A stretch of 64,000 bases of DNA, taken from contig WBMW01000470.1 of NCBI GenBank assembly GCA_013396635.1, positions 1-64,000 on the forward strand. Reading direction: 5' to 3'. The notes under the pieces were generated by a model. It was not told where the DNA came from. It saw only the letters and a list, made by a program, of their open reading frames with translations, and did no database searches. Shown here in pieces: positions 63,350-64,000 of the stretch. How positions within the stretch are numbered: the stretch's first letter is position 1; each line of letters opens with the position of its first letter. The position numbers were made by a program, and so were the translations under genes. The DNA is from Penelope pileata (taxonomy: Eukaryota > Chordata > Aves > Galliformes > Cracidae).

Positions 63350-63366
63350 AAAAAAAAAAAAAAAAA
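63350..63366. repeat. A17 / T17 homopolymer
   Basis: 17-base A-run on the plus strand. On the minus strand it forms the pyrimidine tract before the possible exon at 63001-63344. Such runs are common in this window, so the acceptor resemblance may be accidental. Confidence 0.9.
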
Positions 63367-63429
63367 GGTGATACAGAAATAAGGGCATGTTATTGTAAGA
63401 GTATGTAGAAGGAGAATGCCTGCTCATTT

Positions 63430-64000
63430 AACAATAGCTGGCCAAGGGCTTTTTAAAGCCGAGAAGGGAAGTAAGAAAGGGAGCAAGTGATGGGAACAAA
63501 GTCTAGTCAGTCACACTAATTTATGAGAGCATGTGAGAATGTAGGAATGTTTATTCCAGCAGAGTTATGTGATTGAGGACTTCTTAGATGGGAGACAATC
63601 ACAAGAAATAAAAATATTAGTTACACTAGTTAGTGAACTAACAAATTGTAGGCACCGCTTCAAGGAAAGATGAACCTTGCAGCTAATAAAACTGAACCAC
63701 AGGGCCCCTGAATGCTGGGGGGTGAAGAAACTGCAGGGCTCTGCAGACCCATGGAGGTACTCAGCAGTAATTGGGAGATTGGGAGATGAGCAAAGGAGGA
63801 ACAAAGAGGAAGCATAAGTAGTAAAGGCTATAAAAGCGCCAGTTATGTGCAAAATGGAGCCAGTCAGTAGACTTGTCAGTACACCTGCTCCTAATCACTG
63901 CAGCCTGTACTATCCTCTTGTATATTTCTCTCATTAAATCCTTTTCCTAACAATCTCTCTGCATACTTGCATTCTCTCCTGTGTGTATGTGAGCTGCAAG
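63430..64000 (+). mobile_element. Probable LTR of an ERV, cut by the window edge
   Basis: The segment has LTR-like promoter architecture: a strong TATA box (CTATAAAAG, 63828-63836), a putative R region starting about 30 bp further on, a poly(A) signal ATTAAA (63933-63938) about 100 bp after the TATA, and a C/T-rich U5-like end. It is less AT-rich than its surroundings. Neither LTR end can be fixed: the right side runs off the window and the left is a guess. It could instead be a host promoter, but the TATA-to-poly(A) spacing favours an LTR. Confidence 0.45.
63828..63836 (+). promoter_or_regulatory. TATA box of the right-edge LTR
   Basis: CTATAAAAG is a near-perfect TATA box, followed within 110 bp by an ATTAAA poly(A) signal, the compact arrangement of an LTR's U3-R. 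Transcription would run to the right, away from the possible exon at 63.0-63.3 kb and antisense to PCDH7. Confidence 0.5.

Overview
This window looks like AT-rich nuclear DNA from a bird, most likely a galliform (chicken, turkey or a relative). The evidence is the density of CR1 LINE fragments with the avian 3' tail repeat (ATTCTATG)n, several copies of a Galluhop-type mariner DNA transposon, avian ERVL-type LTRs, and a vertebrate protocadherin exon. There is no bacterial or viral gene organisation. Almost every open reading frame here is either a transposon remnant or chance.

One host gene is clearly present, on the minus strand. Positions 31061-31440 hold the last coding exon of a delta-1 protocadherin that I identify as PCDH7. 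It encodes the end of the cytoplasmic tail, with the conserved Cys-rich GHSDxCWMP motif and the terminus REVYL. About 3.9 kb of repeat-poor sequence to its left (27.2-31.06 kb) is the likely 3' UTR. Everything to the right (31.44-64 kb) would then be intron, and everything left of about 27 kb is downstream intergenic DNA.

Layout. 1-1.1 kb: ERV pol remnant, then a CR1 reverse-transcriptase fragment. 1.1-5.9 kb: nothing recognised. 5.9-11.6 kb: a repeat nest with a full-length dead mariner, three CR1 pieces, a deleted mariner carrying a nested CR1 tail, and a long minus-strand CR1 that contains a perfect 375-bp duplication around a single N (probably an assembly artefact). 14.4-16.5 kb: solo LTR, then two CR1 copies in opposite orientation. 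19.7-20.7 kb: CR1. 22.4 kb: deleted mariner. 25.2 kb: CR1 3' end. 27.2-31.4 kb: PCDH7 3' UTR and exon. 34.1 kb: deleted mariner. 35.1-36.8 kb: complete small LTR element with matching 5-bp target duplications, an unusual internal ORF and a 280-N gap. 37.7 kb: truncated mariner. 38-50 kb: unique intron with possible conserved non-coding blocks. 50.8 kb: deleted mariner. 54.5 kb: CR1 with a large internal deletion. 58.6 kb: solo ERVL-type LTR. 63.0 kb: methionine-free ORF behind a strong splice-acceptor-like sequence. 63.4-64 kb: part of another LTR with TATA box and poly(A) signal.

The most useful leads are: two mariner copies sharing almost the same internal deletion; an LTR element with an unidentified leader-like ORF; a possible alternative last exon of PCDH7 at 63 kb in the same splice phase as the known last exon; and the assembly duplication at 10.7-11.5 kb. 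I found no convincing wholly new biological system.
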